A DNA stretch of 64,000 bases, taken from contig JBOIDF010000002.1 in the NCBI GenBank assembly GCA_050740455.1, positions 40,938-104,937 of the forward strand, read 5' to 3'. Made by a program: the position numbers and the translations under genes. Below, one piece after another: positions 17,191 to 26,360 of the stretch; the first letter of the stretch is position 1, and the number at the start of each line of letters is the position of its first letter. This DNA is from USCg-Taylor sp050740455 (GTDB lineage Bacteria; Pseudomonadota; Gammaproteobacteria; JACCXJ01). Below the pieces are notes generated by a model. That model was given only the letters and a program-made list of their open reading frames with translations. It did not search any database and was not told the origin of the DNA.

Positions 17191-18486
17191 ATGACCGTAC
17201 CTCAAAGAGCGATGAACCGGGAAACCGGGGAGTCGGCGCGCGCTCCGCACGCGGCGGTGTGTCCTTTCTGCAGCCTGCTGTGCGATGATCTTATCGTGGA
17301 GCAGGCGGGCGGCCGCGTGCGCGTCCTGAAGAACGGTTGTGACCGGGCAGTTTCCGGCTTCGAGAGCCCAGCCGGACCGAATCAGCCGCGCCTCAAGGGC
17401 AAGCCTGCAACGATCGAACAGTGCATCGAGCGGGCGGCGGCGATCCTTCGCGGCGCCCGCTTCCCTCTGTTCTCCGGCCTGGGGACGGATGTCGGTGGAA
17501 TGCGTGCGGTGCTCAGCCTGGCGGAACGCACCGGGGGCGCGCTCGATCACATGCACGGGAACGCGCTCCAGCGGAATATCGGCGTGCTACAAGGCGCGGG
17601 TTGGATGACGACCACGCTCACGGAGCTAAAGAATCGCGCCGACCTGATTGTTTTCGCAGGCGCCGATGCGGTGAGCACGCATCCGCGTTTTTTCGAGCGC
17701 CTCGTTTGGAACCAAGCATCGCTATTCCAGCTCGACAGCAACGCCCGCCAGATCGTCTACCTCGGGGCCGGGCTCAACACCAAACCCGGCACCAGCCCCG
17801 AAGGTCGAAAACCCTTGCACGTCCGCTTCGATCCGCGGCGACTCATCGAAATCGTCTCAGCGTTACGCGCGCTCGCGGCGGGGCATCGGCTCCAAGCACC
17901 CTCGATCGCCGGAGTACGGATCCCGGTCTTGAATTCTATCGTCGAAAAGATGAAAGCGGCCCGCTATGGGGTGCTGGCATGGTCGAGCGCCGATCTCGAT
18001 TATCCTCACGCCGAGCTTGCCGTTGAAGCGTGCGCGGAACTGGTCAAGGATCTCAACGACACTACGCGTTTTTCCGGTTTGCCCTTGGGCGGCAACGACG
18101 GCGCGATCACGGCCAACAGCGTGTGCGCATGGCAGACGGGTTTTCCGCTCCGCACCGCGTTCGCGGCGGGGTATCCGGCGCATGATGCGCATCGTTACAG
18201 CGCTGGCCACTTGGTCGAATCGGGGTCCGCCGATGCCCTCGTGTGGATTTCCGCGTTTCGCGCGGCGCCTCCGCCGGCGGCCAAACCCCTGGTTGTACTT
18301 GGCGCCCCGAATACGCATTGTCCCGAGGAGCCCGAGGTTTTTATCCCGGTGGCGATCCCGGGACTCGACCATGCGGCTCAGCTCGTGCGCTGCGATTCGG
18401 TGGTGTCGTTGTACCTCGAACGGCAGCGAACCTCGCCCCTGCCGAGCGTCGCACACCTACTCGCGGAAATCCAAAATGCGCTCTAG
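17191..18486 (+). CDS. fhcB: Formyltransferase/hydrolase complex subunit B
   Basis: 431 residues (an ATG at 17212 is an alternative start). Homologue of archaeal formylmethanofuran dehydrogenase subunit B; in C1-oxidising bacteria the Fhc complex instead hydrolyses the formyl group to formate. An N-terminal CPFCSLLCDD cysteine motif is retained. The segment where archaeal FwdB/FmdB carries the metal-binding cysteine (or Sec) reads HMHGNALQRNIGVLQGAG here, with no cysteine, which fits a non-redox subunit. First gene of a six-gene operon. Confidence 0.88.
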   Translation: MTVPQRAMNRETGESARAPHAAVCPFCSLLCDDLIVEQAGGRVRVLKNGCDRAVSGFESPAGPNQPRLKGKPATIEQCIERAAAILRGARFPLFSGLGTDVGGMRAVLSLAERTGGALDHMHGNALQRNIGVLQGAGWMTTTLTELKNRADLIVFAGADAVSTHPRFFERLVWNQASLFQLDSNARQIVYLGAGLNTKPGTSPEGRKPLHVRFDPRRLIEIVSALRALAAGHRLQAPSIAGVRIPVLNSIVEKMKAARYGVLAWSSADLDYPHAELAVEACAELVKDLNDTTRFSGLPLGGNDGAITANSVCAWQTGFPLRTAFAAGYPAHDAHRYSAGHLVESGSADALVWISAFRAAPPPAAKPLVVLGAPNTHCPEEPEVFIPVAIPGLDHAAQLVRCDSVVSLYLERQRTSPLPSVAHLLAEIQNAL

Positions 18487-18489
18487 GGC

Positions 18490-20160
18490 ATGTTAACGCG
18501 CTTGAGGGGCGGCAAGGTCTACGACCCGGCCCACGGGGTCAACGGCGAGGTCCGCGATATCTTCATCCGCGACGGCCGCATCATCGCCCCGCCCCCCGGC
18601 GGCGTCAAGGCGGGCCACGAATATGATCTCTCCGGCGCCGTGGTCATGGCGGGAGGGATCGATATCCATACCCATATCGGCGGGGGCAAAGTCACGATAG
18701 CGCGCATGCTGCTGCCGGAGGACCACGCGGCCCATCCGGTCGCCTCGGGACGGATCACGCGCTCGGGATCGGGCCGGGCGACACCCTCGACGATCACCAC
18801 CGGTTACCGGTACGCAGAAATGGGCTACACCGCGTGCTTCGAACCCGCGATGCTGCCGCTGAACGCGCGCCAGACGCATATGGAAATGGGGGATACGCCG
18901 ATCGTGGACAAGGGCGGCTATGCGCTGCTCGGTAACGACGATTTCTTCCTGCGGCTGCTCGCCGAAGGCCGTGAACAGGCGCTCATCAATGATTACGTGG
19001 CGTGGACCTTGGAAACCTCGCAAGCCCTCGCGATCAAAGTGGTCAATCCAGGCGGGATCAGCGCCTTCAAGTTCAATCAACGCACGCTCGATCTCGATGA
19101 GAAGCATTGTTATTATCCGATTACGCCGCGCTTGATTCTGCAGCGGCTCGCGCAAGCGGTCTTCGATCTCGGCGTGCCCCACCCGCTGCACGTTCACGGG
19201 TGCAATCTCGGCGTCGCGGGCAATGTCGATACCACGCTGAAAACGATCGCCGCTGGCGACGGCCTACCCTTGCACCTCGCGCATGTCCAATTCCACAGTT
19301 ACGGCACGGAAGGCGACCGCCGGTTCTCCTCCGGCGCGGCGCGCATCGCCGAGAGCGTCAACGCGCACCCGAATATCTCCATCGACGTCGGTCAGATCAT
19401 GTTCGGCCAGACGGTCACGGCCTCGGGCGATACCATGGCGCAGCACCGGAACCGTGCCAGCGCTTATCCCAAGAAATGGGTGTGTATGGACATCGAGTGC
19501 GACGCCGGCTGTGGCGTGGTGCCGTTTCGCTACAGGGACAAGAGCTTCGTGAACTCGCTGCAGTGGGCGATCGGATTGGAATTGTTTCTGTTGGTCAAAG
19601 ACCCCTGGCGTATTTTCCTGACCACCGATCACCCCAACGGCGCGCCGTTCACGACCTATCCGCACCTCATCCGCTTGTTGATGGACAAGAGCTACCGTAA
19701 CGAGCGGCTGGCGACGATCCATCGGGGCGCCGCGGCGATGAGCACGCTCGGGAGTCTCGACCGGGAATATACCCTGTACGAAATCGCCATCATGACGCGC
19801 GCCGCGCCGGCCCGGAGCCTAGGATTGACCGATCGCGGCCACCTCGGCCTCGGCGCGGCGGCCGACATCACGGTCTATAAGGAACACGAGGATCGCGAGC
19901 GGATGTTTTCCCAGCCTCAGTTCGTATTTAAAGACGGTGAGCTGGTCGTGAAAAACGGCAAAGTGATCAAGATCACGCATGGCAGTACCCATGTGGTCCG
20001 GCCGGACTACGATAAGCGTATCGACCGGACCCTGCGGCCGCATCTCGAGAAATACCATACGCTGGGATGGGAGAATAGGAAACTGCGCGATGAGGAGATC
20101 GCGGGCGAAGGACGCGGCCGGATTGTGATCGCCAACTGCACGCCGCGGCAGGCCGCATGA
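18490..20160 (+). CDS. fhcA: Formyltransferase/hydrolase complex subunit A
   Basis: 556 residues, amidohydrolase-fold subunit that hydrolyses the formylated cofactor to release formate. The metal motif GGIDIHTHIGGGKV is present near residue 57 and a second histidine-rich strand LPLHLAHVQFHSYG further on; TDHPNGAPFTTYPH holds the late aspartate/histidine region. Its start is 3 bases after the fhcB stop and its end overlaps fhcD by 4 bases (ATGA). Full length for the family. Confidence 0.92.
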   Translation: MLTRLRGGKVYDPAHGVNGEVRDIFIRDGRIIAPPPGGVKAGHEYDLSGAVVMAGGIDIHTHIGGGKVTIARMLLPEDHAAHPVASGRITRSGSGRATPSTITTGYRYAEMGYTACFEPAMLPLNARQTHMEMGDTPIVDKGGYALLGNDDFFLRLLAEGREQALINDYVAWTLETSQALAIKVVNPGGISAFKFNQRTLDLDEKHCYYPITPRLILQRLAQAVFDLGVPHPLHVHGCNLGVAGNVDTTLKTIAAGDGLPLHLAHVQFHSYGTEGDRRFSSGAARIAESVNAHPNISIDVGQIMFGQTVTASGDTMAQHRNRASAYPKKWVCMDIECDAGCGVVPFRYRDKSFVNSLQWAIGLELFLLVKDPWRIFLTTDHPNGAPFTTYPHLIRLLMDKSYRNERLATIHRGAAAMSTLGSLDREYTLYEIAIMTRAAPARSLGLTDRGHLGLGAAADITVYKEHEDRERMFSQPQFVFKDGELVVKNGKVIKITHGSTHVVRPDYDKRIDRTLRPHLEKYHTLGWENRKLRDEEIAGEGRGRIVIANCTPRQAA

Positions 20161-21053
20161 ACCTCAACGGCGTCTACATCGAGGACACGTTCGCCGAAGC
20201 CTTTCCGATGAAGGCGACGCGGCTCATCATCACCGCGATGACCTTGAAGTCAGCCTACCGCGCGGCCAATTCGCTCACCGGATTCGCCTCCTCGGTCATC
20301 GCCTGCGGGTGCGAGGCGGACATCGAGTGCGAGCTCGACCCCGCGGATACGCCCGACGGCCGGCCGGGGATCGCGGTCATCATCTTCGCGATGTCCGTGA
20401 AACAATTGGCGGATCAGGTGCTGCGCCGGGTCGGGCAGTCGGTCATGACCACCGCCACCAGCGCGTGTTTCGCCGGGCTGCGCTGCGAGCCCTCTATCAA
20501 ACTCGGAAGCAGCATCCGGTTTTTCGGCGACGGCTATCAGATCGCCAAGCGCATCGACGGCATCCGCTATTGGCGCATTCCCGTCATGCACGGGGAATTT
20601 GTCTGTGAAGAAAAGACCGGGGTCGCGGACGCGGTTGGGGGCGGCAATTTCCTCGTATTCGCGAAAACCTCGCGGCATGCGTTGACGGCCTGTGAACAGG
20701 CGGTCAAAGCCATTCGCCGGGTGCCGCGCGCCGTCACCTGCTTCCCGGGGGGTATCGTCGGCTCCGGTTCCAAAGTGGGCTCGAAGTACAAGTTCCTCAA
20801 AGCCTCCACGAATGACGCGTATTGTCCCACCTTGAAGGGCCGGGTAGGCTCGAGCTTGACCCCCGAGGTCGGCTCGGTGCTGGAGGTAGTCGTCGATGCG
20901 CTCGATCAAGAGGCCATCCGTGAATCGCTACGGGCCGGCATCGAAACCGTGTGTAAGTTCGGGCCGAAAAAGGGGATCTACCGCATCAGCGCCGGGAATT
21001 TCGGCGGTAAACTGGGTCCCTATCATTTTCACTTGCGGGAGATCCTCGCTTGA
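20157..21053 (+). CDS. fhcD: Formylmethanofuran:H4MPT formyltransferase
   Basis: 298 residues; Ftr homologue that moves the formyl group from formyl-H4MPT to the methanofuran-type cofactor within the Fhc complex. The N-terminal NGVYIEDTFAEAFPMKATR and the C-terminal KFGPKKGIYRISAGNFGGKL are characteristic. It overlaps both neighbours by 4 bases, consistent with equal synthesis of subunits. Confidence 0.94.
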   Translation: MNLNGVYIEDTFAEAFPMKATRLIITAMTLKSAYRAANSLTGFASSVIACGCEADIECELDPADTPDGRPGIAVIIFAMSVKQLADQVLRRVGQSVMTTATSACFAGLRCEPSIKLGSSIRFFGDGYQIAKRIDGIRYWRIPVMHGEFVCEEKTGVADAVGGGNFLVFAKTSRHALTACEQAVKAIRRVPRAVTCFPGGIVGSGSKVGSKYKFLKASTNDAYCPTLKGRVGSSLTPEVGSVLEVVVDALDQEAIRESLRAGIETVCKFGPKKGIYRISAGNFGGKLGPYHFHLREILA

Positions 21054-21874
21054 CCCCGCTCACGCTCACGCTGCGGAGGCGCCCGGCCCAAGAGGTGGAT
21101 ATCGGGCACCTCACTCCCGATGGCTTACAGGCAATGGACCGCGCCGGCATCGAGCAGATCAAGCTCACCTGCGGCAACCGCTCCCTGCGCCTGCATGAGC
21201 TTTTCGAGGTCCAGGGCGAGGACACGAGCGTGATCCAAATCCGTCGCGCTTGCGAGAAACTGTACGGCATCGGCATGGCGATGAGCTTTGGGAGCATCTC
21301 GGTACAAGGCCGCGCCGGTGACGATGTCGGCCGCAACATGCACGGCGGGATGATCGCCGTGCGCGGATCGGCCGGCCATGGAACCGGACGCGGGATGCGC
21401 GGTGGTTACATCGAGGTACAGGCTAATACCGGGGACTTCCTCGGCGGCGCCGAGGCCGGCGCGCTCGAAGGCATGTCGGAGGGAGTCATCATCGTCTCCG
21501 GCGACGCGGGTGCCCGCGTCGGCGACCGCATGCGGCGCGGGATCATTTTCGTGCGCGGCAAAAGCGGCGATTATTGTGGCAGCCGAATGAAAGGGGGAAC
21601 CATCCTGGTGCTAGGGCAGAGCGGATGCTACCCCGGGATTGGCATGCGCCGGGGCACGATCGTGTTCGCCCGCAAGCCCGCCGAGATCAGCGCCACCTTC
21701 AATTCCTGTGGCCTCCTCAAGATGGAGTTTCTGCGTTTGCTGTTCCGGCAACTGAGCAACTCCTACCGTAAGCTCGCCGTGCTGCGCGATATCGGGCCCG
21801 AGGCGGAGCGCTTCAGCGGCGATCTCGCGCTCGGCGGAAAGGGCGAGCTGTTGGTTTTACATTCGGCGCTCTGA
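21050..21874 (+). CDS. fhcC: Formyltransferase/hydrolase complex subunit C
   Basis: 274 residues from a TTG start that overlaps the fhcD stop. It is a right-handed beta-helix subunit with the repeated G-x-x-x-G-x-x-M-x-x-G pattern (DVGRNMHGGMIAVRG, HGTGRGMRGGYIEV, RVGDRMRRGIIFVRG, YCGSRMKGGTILV, YPGIGMRRGTIVF), like the C domain of glutamate synthase and FwdC. The formate dehydrogenase genes start 6 bases on. Confidence 0.92.
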   Translation: MTPLTLTLRRRPAQEVDIGHLTPDGLQAMDRAGIEQIKLTCGNRSLRLHELFEVQGEDTSVIQIRRACEKLYGIGMAMSFGSISVQGRAGDDVGRNMHGGMIAVRGSAGHGTGRGMRGGYIEVQANTGDFLGGAEAGALEGMSEGVIIVSGDAGARVGDRMRRGIIFVRGKSGDYCGSRMKGGTILVLGQSGCYPGIGMRRGTIVFARKPAEISATFNSCGLLKMEFLRLLFRQLSNSYRKLAVLRDIGPEAERFSGDLALGGKGELLVLHSAL

Positions 21875-21880
21875 GAACAC

Positions 21881-23554
21881 ATGCCATTACTCATCAAAGG
21901 CAAGGGCGAAAAAGAGGGCCGGCGGCGCGGCCGCAAGGTCGAACCGAAGGCGCTCGCCGAGATTCGCGAGTTGCTGGGGGACACGCCGAGGCGTCGCGAT
22001 CTGCTGATCGAGTTTTTACACAAGATCCAGGATCGCCATCATTGCATATCGGCGGCGCATATCGTCGCCCTGGCGAAGGAGATGAACCTCCCGACCACCG
22101 AGATCTACGAAGTCGCCACCTTTTACCACCATTTCGATGTGGTCAAGGAGGACGATATGCCCCCTCCCGCGCTCACCGTGAGAGTCTGCGACTCGGTCAC
22201 CTGCGAGATGTTCGGGGCCAAGGAATTGATCCTGGATCTGCAACGCCGCGTCGGACCGCAGGTGCGCGTAAAAACCGTGCCCTGTGTCGGACGCTGCGGC
22301 GGGGCGCCGGTCGCCGTGGTCGGCACCCACGCGCTCGAATGGGCCTCCCCTTACAGCGTGGAGAAGGCCATCTCCGAGAAGCAAACGGAAGCCCTGCCGC
22401 CGGCAGGGATCGACTATCACGATTATGTCGTGCGCGGCGGTTATAAACTCTTGGCAGCCTGCGTCAACGGAGAGCGCGATGTCGAGAGCGTCATCACGGC
22501 GCTGGAGAATTCCAATCTGCGCGGATTGGGCGGGGCCGGTTTTCCCGCCGGACGCAAATGGCGCATCCTCCGCGGGCAAGCCAAGCCGCGTCTGGTGGCG
22601 ATCAATATCGATGAAGGGGAGCCCGGTACTTTCAAGGACCGCTATTACTTGGAACACGATCCGCACCGCTTCCTCGAGGGCACCTTGATCGCGGCCTGGG
22701 CCATCGAAGCGGAAGAAGTTTATATTTACTTGCGCGATGAATATGCGGGATGCCGTACGATGTTGACCGCGGAGCTTGAAAAGCTCCGCCGCAACACGCC
22801 CTGCATCATTCCGCCGATTCATTTTCGCCGCGGCGCCGGAGCCTACATCTGCGGCGAGGAATCCGCCATGATCGAATCGATTGAAGGCAAGCGCGGCATG
22901 CCGCGCTTGCGTCCGCCCTACTTGGCGCAGGTGGGGCTCTTCGGGCGCCCGACGCTTGAGCACAACCTGGAGACCCTGCACTGGGTGCGCGACATCATCG
23001 AGCAAGGCCCGGACTGGTTCGCCTCGCAGGGCCGCCACGGCCGCCAGGGATTGCGTTCGTTTTCGGTCAGCGGGCGGGTGCGGACTCCGGGGGTGTATCT
23101 GGCCCCGGCGGGTATCACGATGCGGGAGTTGATCGCGGAGTATTGCGGCGGCATGCTGCCGGGACACGAATTTTACGGCTACTTCCCCGGCGGGGCTTCG
23201 GGCGGTATCCTACCGGCGTCACTCGGAGATGTCCCGCTCGATTTCGATACCTTGACGCCCCATGGATGCTTCATCGGCTCGGCCGCCATCATCGTTTTGT
23301 CGCAGTACGACAGTGCGCGTAAGACCGCCCTCAACGCCATGCGTTTCTTCGCCGATGAGTCCTGTGGCCAGTGCACCCCCTGCCGTGTCGGCACCGCGAA
23401 GGCGCTCGCACTGATGCAAAAGCACCATTGGGATGGGGCCTTACTCGAAGAGCTGGCGCGCGCCATGGAGGATGCGTCGATCTGCGGTCTCGGCCAGGCC
23501 GCGCCCAACCCGCTCCGATGCGCGATGAAATACTTTCCCGAGGAGTTTAATTAA
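21881..23554 (+). CDS. fdsB: NAD-linked formate dehydrogenase beta subunit (NuoE/NuoF fusion)
   Basis: 557 residues. The N-terminal NuoE-like domain (to about 165) has a 2Fe-2S set (CDSVTC ... CVGRCGG). The NuoF-like part has FMN (GLGGAGFPAGRKW), NAD (DEGEPGTFKDRYYLEHDP) and 4Fe-4S (SCGQCTPCRVG plus a later C) motifs. It passes electrons from the formate site to NAD+. The start is 6 bases after fhcC and the stop overlaps fdhA by one base, which ties formate oxidation to the Fhc complex. An unusual Lys/Arg-rich N-terminus precedes the NuoE domain. Confidence 0.9.
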   Translation: MPLLIKGKGEKEGRRRGRKVEPKALAEIRELLGDTPRRRDLLIEFLHKIQDRHHCISAAHIVALAKEMNLPTTEIYEVATFYHHFDVVKEDDMPPPALTVRVCDSVTCEMFGAKELILDLQRRVGPQVRVKTVPCVGRCGGAPVAVVGTHALEWASPYSVEKAISEKQTEALPPAGIDYHDYVVRGGYKLLAACVNGERDVESVITALENSNLRGLGGAGFPAGRKWRILRGQAKPRLVAINIDEGEPGTFKDRYYLEHDPHRFLEGTLIAAWAIEAEEVYIYLRDEYAGCRTMLTAELEKLRRNTPCIIPPIHFRRGAGAYICGEESAMIESIEGKRGMPRLRPPYLAQVGLFGRPTLEHNLETLHWVRDIIEQGPDWFASQGRHGRQGLRSFSVSGRVRTPGVYLAPAGITMRELIAEYCGGMLPGHEFYGYFPGGASGGILPASLGDVPLDFDTLTPHGCFIGSAAIIVLSQYDSARKTALNAMRFFADESCGQCTPCRVGTAKALALMQKHHWDGALLEELARAMEDASICGLGQAAPNPLRCAMKYFPEEFN

Positions 23555-26337
23555 TGGCGGCGAACCCAAAAATCGTTCCGGAACAGCCGACCATTCGCTT
23601 CAAGCTCAACGGCCGCGAGACCGACGCGCTGCCGGAGGAGACTATTCTGCAAGCCGCCATGCGGCTTGGGACCGAGATCCCGTATCTGTGCTACAAGGAA
23701 GGCTATCGCCCCGATGGAAATTGCCGCGCCTGCGTGGTCGAGATCAAAGGTGAACGCGCCTTAGCACCCTCTTGCTGCCGAAGACCCACGGACGGCATGG
23801 AGGTCTCGAGCACGAGCGAGCGGGCGTTGCATTCGCAGAAACTGGTCTTGGAGTTGCTGCTCTCGGATATGCCGAGCCAAGGCCGATCGCCCTATACGCC
23901 GCGCTCCGAGCTCGACCACTGGGCGGAAAGGTTGGAACTCGGGCGGCCCCGCTTCCCCGGCCGCCAGCAACCCCGCGCCGATCTGTCGCACGCCGCCATC
24001 GCGGTGAATCTCGACGCCTGCATCCAATGCAACCGCTGCGTACGGGCCTGCCGCGAAGAACAAGTCAACGATGTGATCGGCTACGCCTTCCGCGGCCCGC
24101 ATTCGCAAATCGTCTTCGACCTCGATGATCCGATGGGCGTGAGCACCTGCGTCGCCTGCGGGGAATGCGTGCAAGCCTGCCCGACGGGCGCGCTCATGCC
24201 GGCGGAGAATGCCGGCCTCGTGCGTTCCGATAAGAAGGTGGCCTCCGTTTGTCCTTACTGCGGCGTCGGCTGCCTTCTCACCTTCAATGTCAAGGACAAT
24301 AAGATCTACTATGTCGAAGGACGCGACGGCCCGTCGAATCAGGGGCGTCTCTGCGTCAAGGGACGTTTCGGTTTCGACTACGTGCACCATAAGGAGCGGC
24401 TCACGAAACCGTTGATCCGGCGCGATGGGGTGCCGAAGTCGCCGGAGATCATCTTCCCCGAAGAAGTCTATCAATACTTCCGGGAGGCAAGCTGGGAGGA
24501 AGCGTTGGAGCGCGCCGGCGGCGGCCTGCGCCGAATTCGCGACCAAGTGGGCTCACAAGCCCTCGCGGGGTTTGGGTGCGCCAAGGGCAGCAACGAAGAA
24601 GCCTACCTATTCCAAAAGCTCGTGCGCACGGGTTTCGGGACGAACAATGTCGATCATTGCACGCGTTTATGTCACGCCTCTTCGGTAGCCGCATTGCTGG
24701 AGACGATCGGGTCCGGGGCGGTATCCAATCAGGTCGCCGACGGGGTCGAAGCGGATGTCATCGTCATCATCGGCGCGCGGCCCAACGCCAACCACCCGGT
24801 CGCCGCCACCTTCATGAAGAACGCCGCGCGCGCGGGTAAGAAACTCGTCGTCATCGAACCTTTCGGATCGGACATTGCCCTGCATGCGACCCATTTCCTG
24901 CAATTACATCCAGCCACGGACGTCGCCTTGCTCAATGGCATGATGCACACCATTGTCTCGGAAGGTTTGCACAACCGGACCTACATCGAAAAATATACGG
25001 AGGGTTTCGATGATCTCTGGATGCGGATTGAGGGCTACAGCGCCGAGAAGGTCGCGCCCATCTGCGGGATCCCGGCCGAGACCATCAAGGAGGTGGCACG
25101 GCTCTATGCCAAGGCCGAGCGCGCCATCATCTTCTGGGGCATGGGGATTTCCCAGCATGTGCATGGGACGGATAACGCCCGCTGCATCATCTCCTTGGCG
25201 CTCATGACCGGCCAGATCGGCCGGCGCGGGACAGGCTTGCACCCTTTGCGTGGACAGAACAACGTGCAAGGGGCTTCCGATGTCGGATTGATCCCGATGG
25301 TTTACCCCGACTATCAGCCGGTCGCCGATCCCGGGGTTCGCGCCAAATTCGAACGACTGTGGAGAGCCACGCTCGATCCCAAACCAGGGCTAACCGTCGT
25401 CGAGATCATGCATGCCGTCCATGAGGGTAAGATCAAGGGGATGTATATCATGGGCGAGAACCCGGCGATGTCCGATCCGAATTTGAACCATGCCCGCAGG
25501 GCACTCGCCGAGCTCGAGCACCTGGTGGTCCAGGATATCTTCTTCACGGAAACCGCCGGTTTCGCCGACGTGGTGTTGCCCTCCTCGGCCTTTCCGGAAA
25601 AGACCGGGACCTTCACCAATACCGACCGGCGCGTGCAGCTCGGAAGGCAGGCGATTGACCCGCCGGGCGATGCCCGCCAGGATCTCTGGATCATCCAGGA
25701 AATAGCCCGCTGCTTGGGTCTCGATTGGTCCTATTCCGGCCCGGCCGAGGTGTTCGCCGAGCTCCGCAAGGCCGCCCCCAGCATGGCGGGGATCACCTGG
25801 GAGCGTTTGGAGAAAGACGATTCGGTCACCTATCCTTGCGAGCAGGAAGGCGATCCGGGCGAACCCATCCTGTTTCAGCATGGATTTCCCACCAAGAGCG
25901 GTAAAGGCCGCTTTGTTCCGGCGGTTTACACCAAAGCCGCCGAGCTTCCCGATCACGATTATCCCTTTGTGTTCTTGACCGGCCGTCAGCTCGAGCACTG
26001 GCATACGGGCAGCATGACGCGGCGCTCGGTGGTGCTCGATGCGATCGAGCCGCGGGCATCGATCTACATCAACCCCGAAGATTTGGCCTCGATCGGCGGC
26101 AAGGACGGGGATGTATTGATCGTGGCATCGCGCCGCGGCGCCATCGAAGCTCCCGCGCGTACCGCCAATGGTATCCAACGCGGGACCGTCATCATGCCCT
26201 TCTCCTACCACGAGGCAGCCGCGAACCTCCTCACCAACGAGGCCTTGGATCCTTTCGGGAAGATCCCCGAGTTTAAGTACTGCGCGGTGAGTCTCGTCCC
26301 CAAATCGACTAACCAACGCCGTTACGCAACGGGTTAA
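23554..26337 (+). CDS. fdhA: NAD-linked formate dehydrogenase alpha subunit, Mo/W type
   Basis: 927 residues. Order: 2Fe-2S domain (YLCYKEG...CRACVV...SCC), two 4Fe-4S motifs (CIQCNRCVRAC; CVACGECVQACPTGA), the catalytic-domain 4Fe-4S motif (VCPYCGVGCLLTF ... LCVKG) and the bis-MGD domain. The catalytic residue is cysteine 373 (DHCTRLCHASS), not selenocysteine. The place where NuoG-like domains carry the H-x3-C-x2-C cluster has no cysteines (SDMPSQGRSPYTPRS). The metal may be Mo or W. It oxidises formate to CO2; no accessory fdhD/fdsC is linked. Confidence 0.92.
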   Translation: MAANPKIVPEQPTIRFKLNGRETDALPEETILQAAMRLGTEIPYLCYKEGYRPDGNCRACVVEIKGERALAPSCCRRPTDGMEVSSTSERALHSQKLVLELLLSDMPSQGRSPYTPRSELDHWAERLELGRPRFPGRQQPRADLSHAAIAVNLDACIQCNRCVRACREEQVNDVIGYAFRGPHSQIVFDLDDPMGVSTCVACGECVQACPTGALMPAENAGLVRSDKKVASVCPYCGVGCLLTFNVKDNKIYYVEGRDGPSNQGRLCVKGRFGFDYVHHKERLTKPLIRRDGVPKSPEIIFPEEVYQYFREASWEEALERAGGGLRRIRDQVGSQALAGFGCAKGSNEEAYLFQKLVRTGFGTNNVDHCTRLCHASSVAALLETIGSGAVSNQVADGVEADVIVIIGARPNANHPVAATFMKNAARAGKKLVVIEPFGSDIALHATHFLQLHPATDVALLNGMMHTIVSEGLHNRTYIEKYTEGFDDLWMRIEGYSAEKVAPICGIPAETIKEVARLYAKAERAIIFWGMGISQHVHGTDNARCIISLALMTGQIGRRGTGLHPLRGQNNVQGASDVGLIPMVYPDYQPVADPGVRAKFERLWRATLDPKPGLTVVEIMHAVHEGKIKGMYIMGENPAMSDPNLNHARRALAELEHLVVQDIFFTETAGFADVVLPSSAFPEKTGTFTNTDRRVQLGRQAIDPPGDARQDLWIIQEIARCLGLDWSYSGPAEVFAELRKAAPSMAGITWERLEKDDSVTYPCEQEGDPGEPILFQHGFPTKSGKGRFVPAVYTKAAELPDHDYPFVFLTGRQLEHWHTGSMTRRSVVLDAIEPRASIYINPEDLASIGGKDGDVLIVASRRGAIEAPARTANGIQRGTVIMPFSYHEAAANLLTNEALDPFGKIPEFKYCAVSLVPKSTNQRRYATG

Positions 26338-26360
26338 TAGGGGCTCCAGAGATCGCTGAC

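Noticed and set aside
16952..17194. 80-codon ORF upstream of fhcB
   Set aside because: No ribosome site or family likeness; overlaps the fhcB start.
22016..23167. 383-codon ORF opposite fdsB
   Set aside because: Composition (Arg/His/Asp-rich) and lack of family features mark it as a shadow of the real gene.
24661..24680. Selenocysteine at the formate dehydrogenase active site
   Set aside because: The codon is TGT (Cys373); no in-frame TGA.
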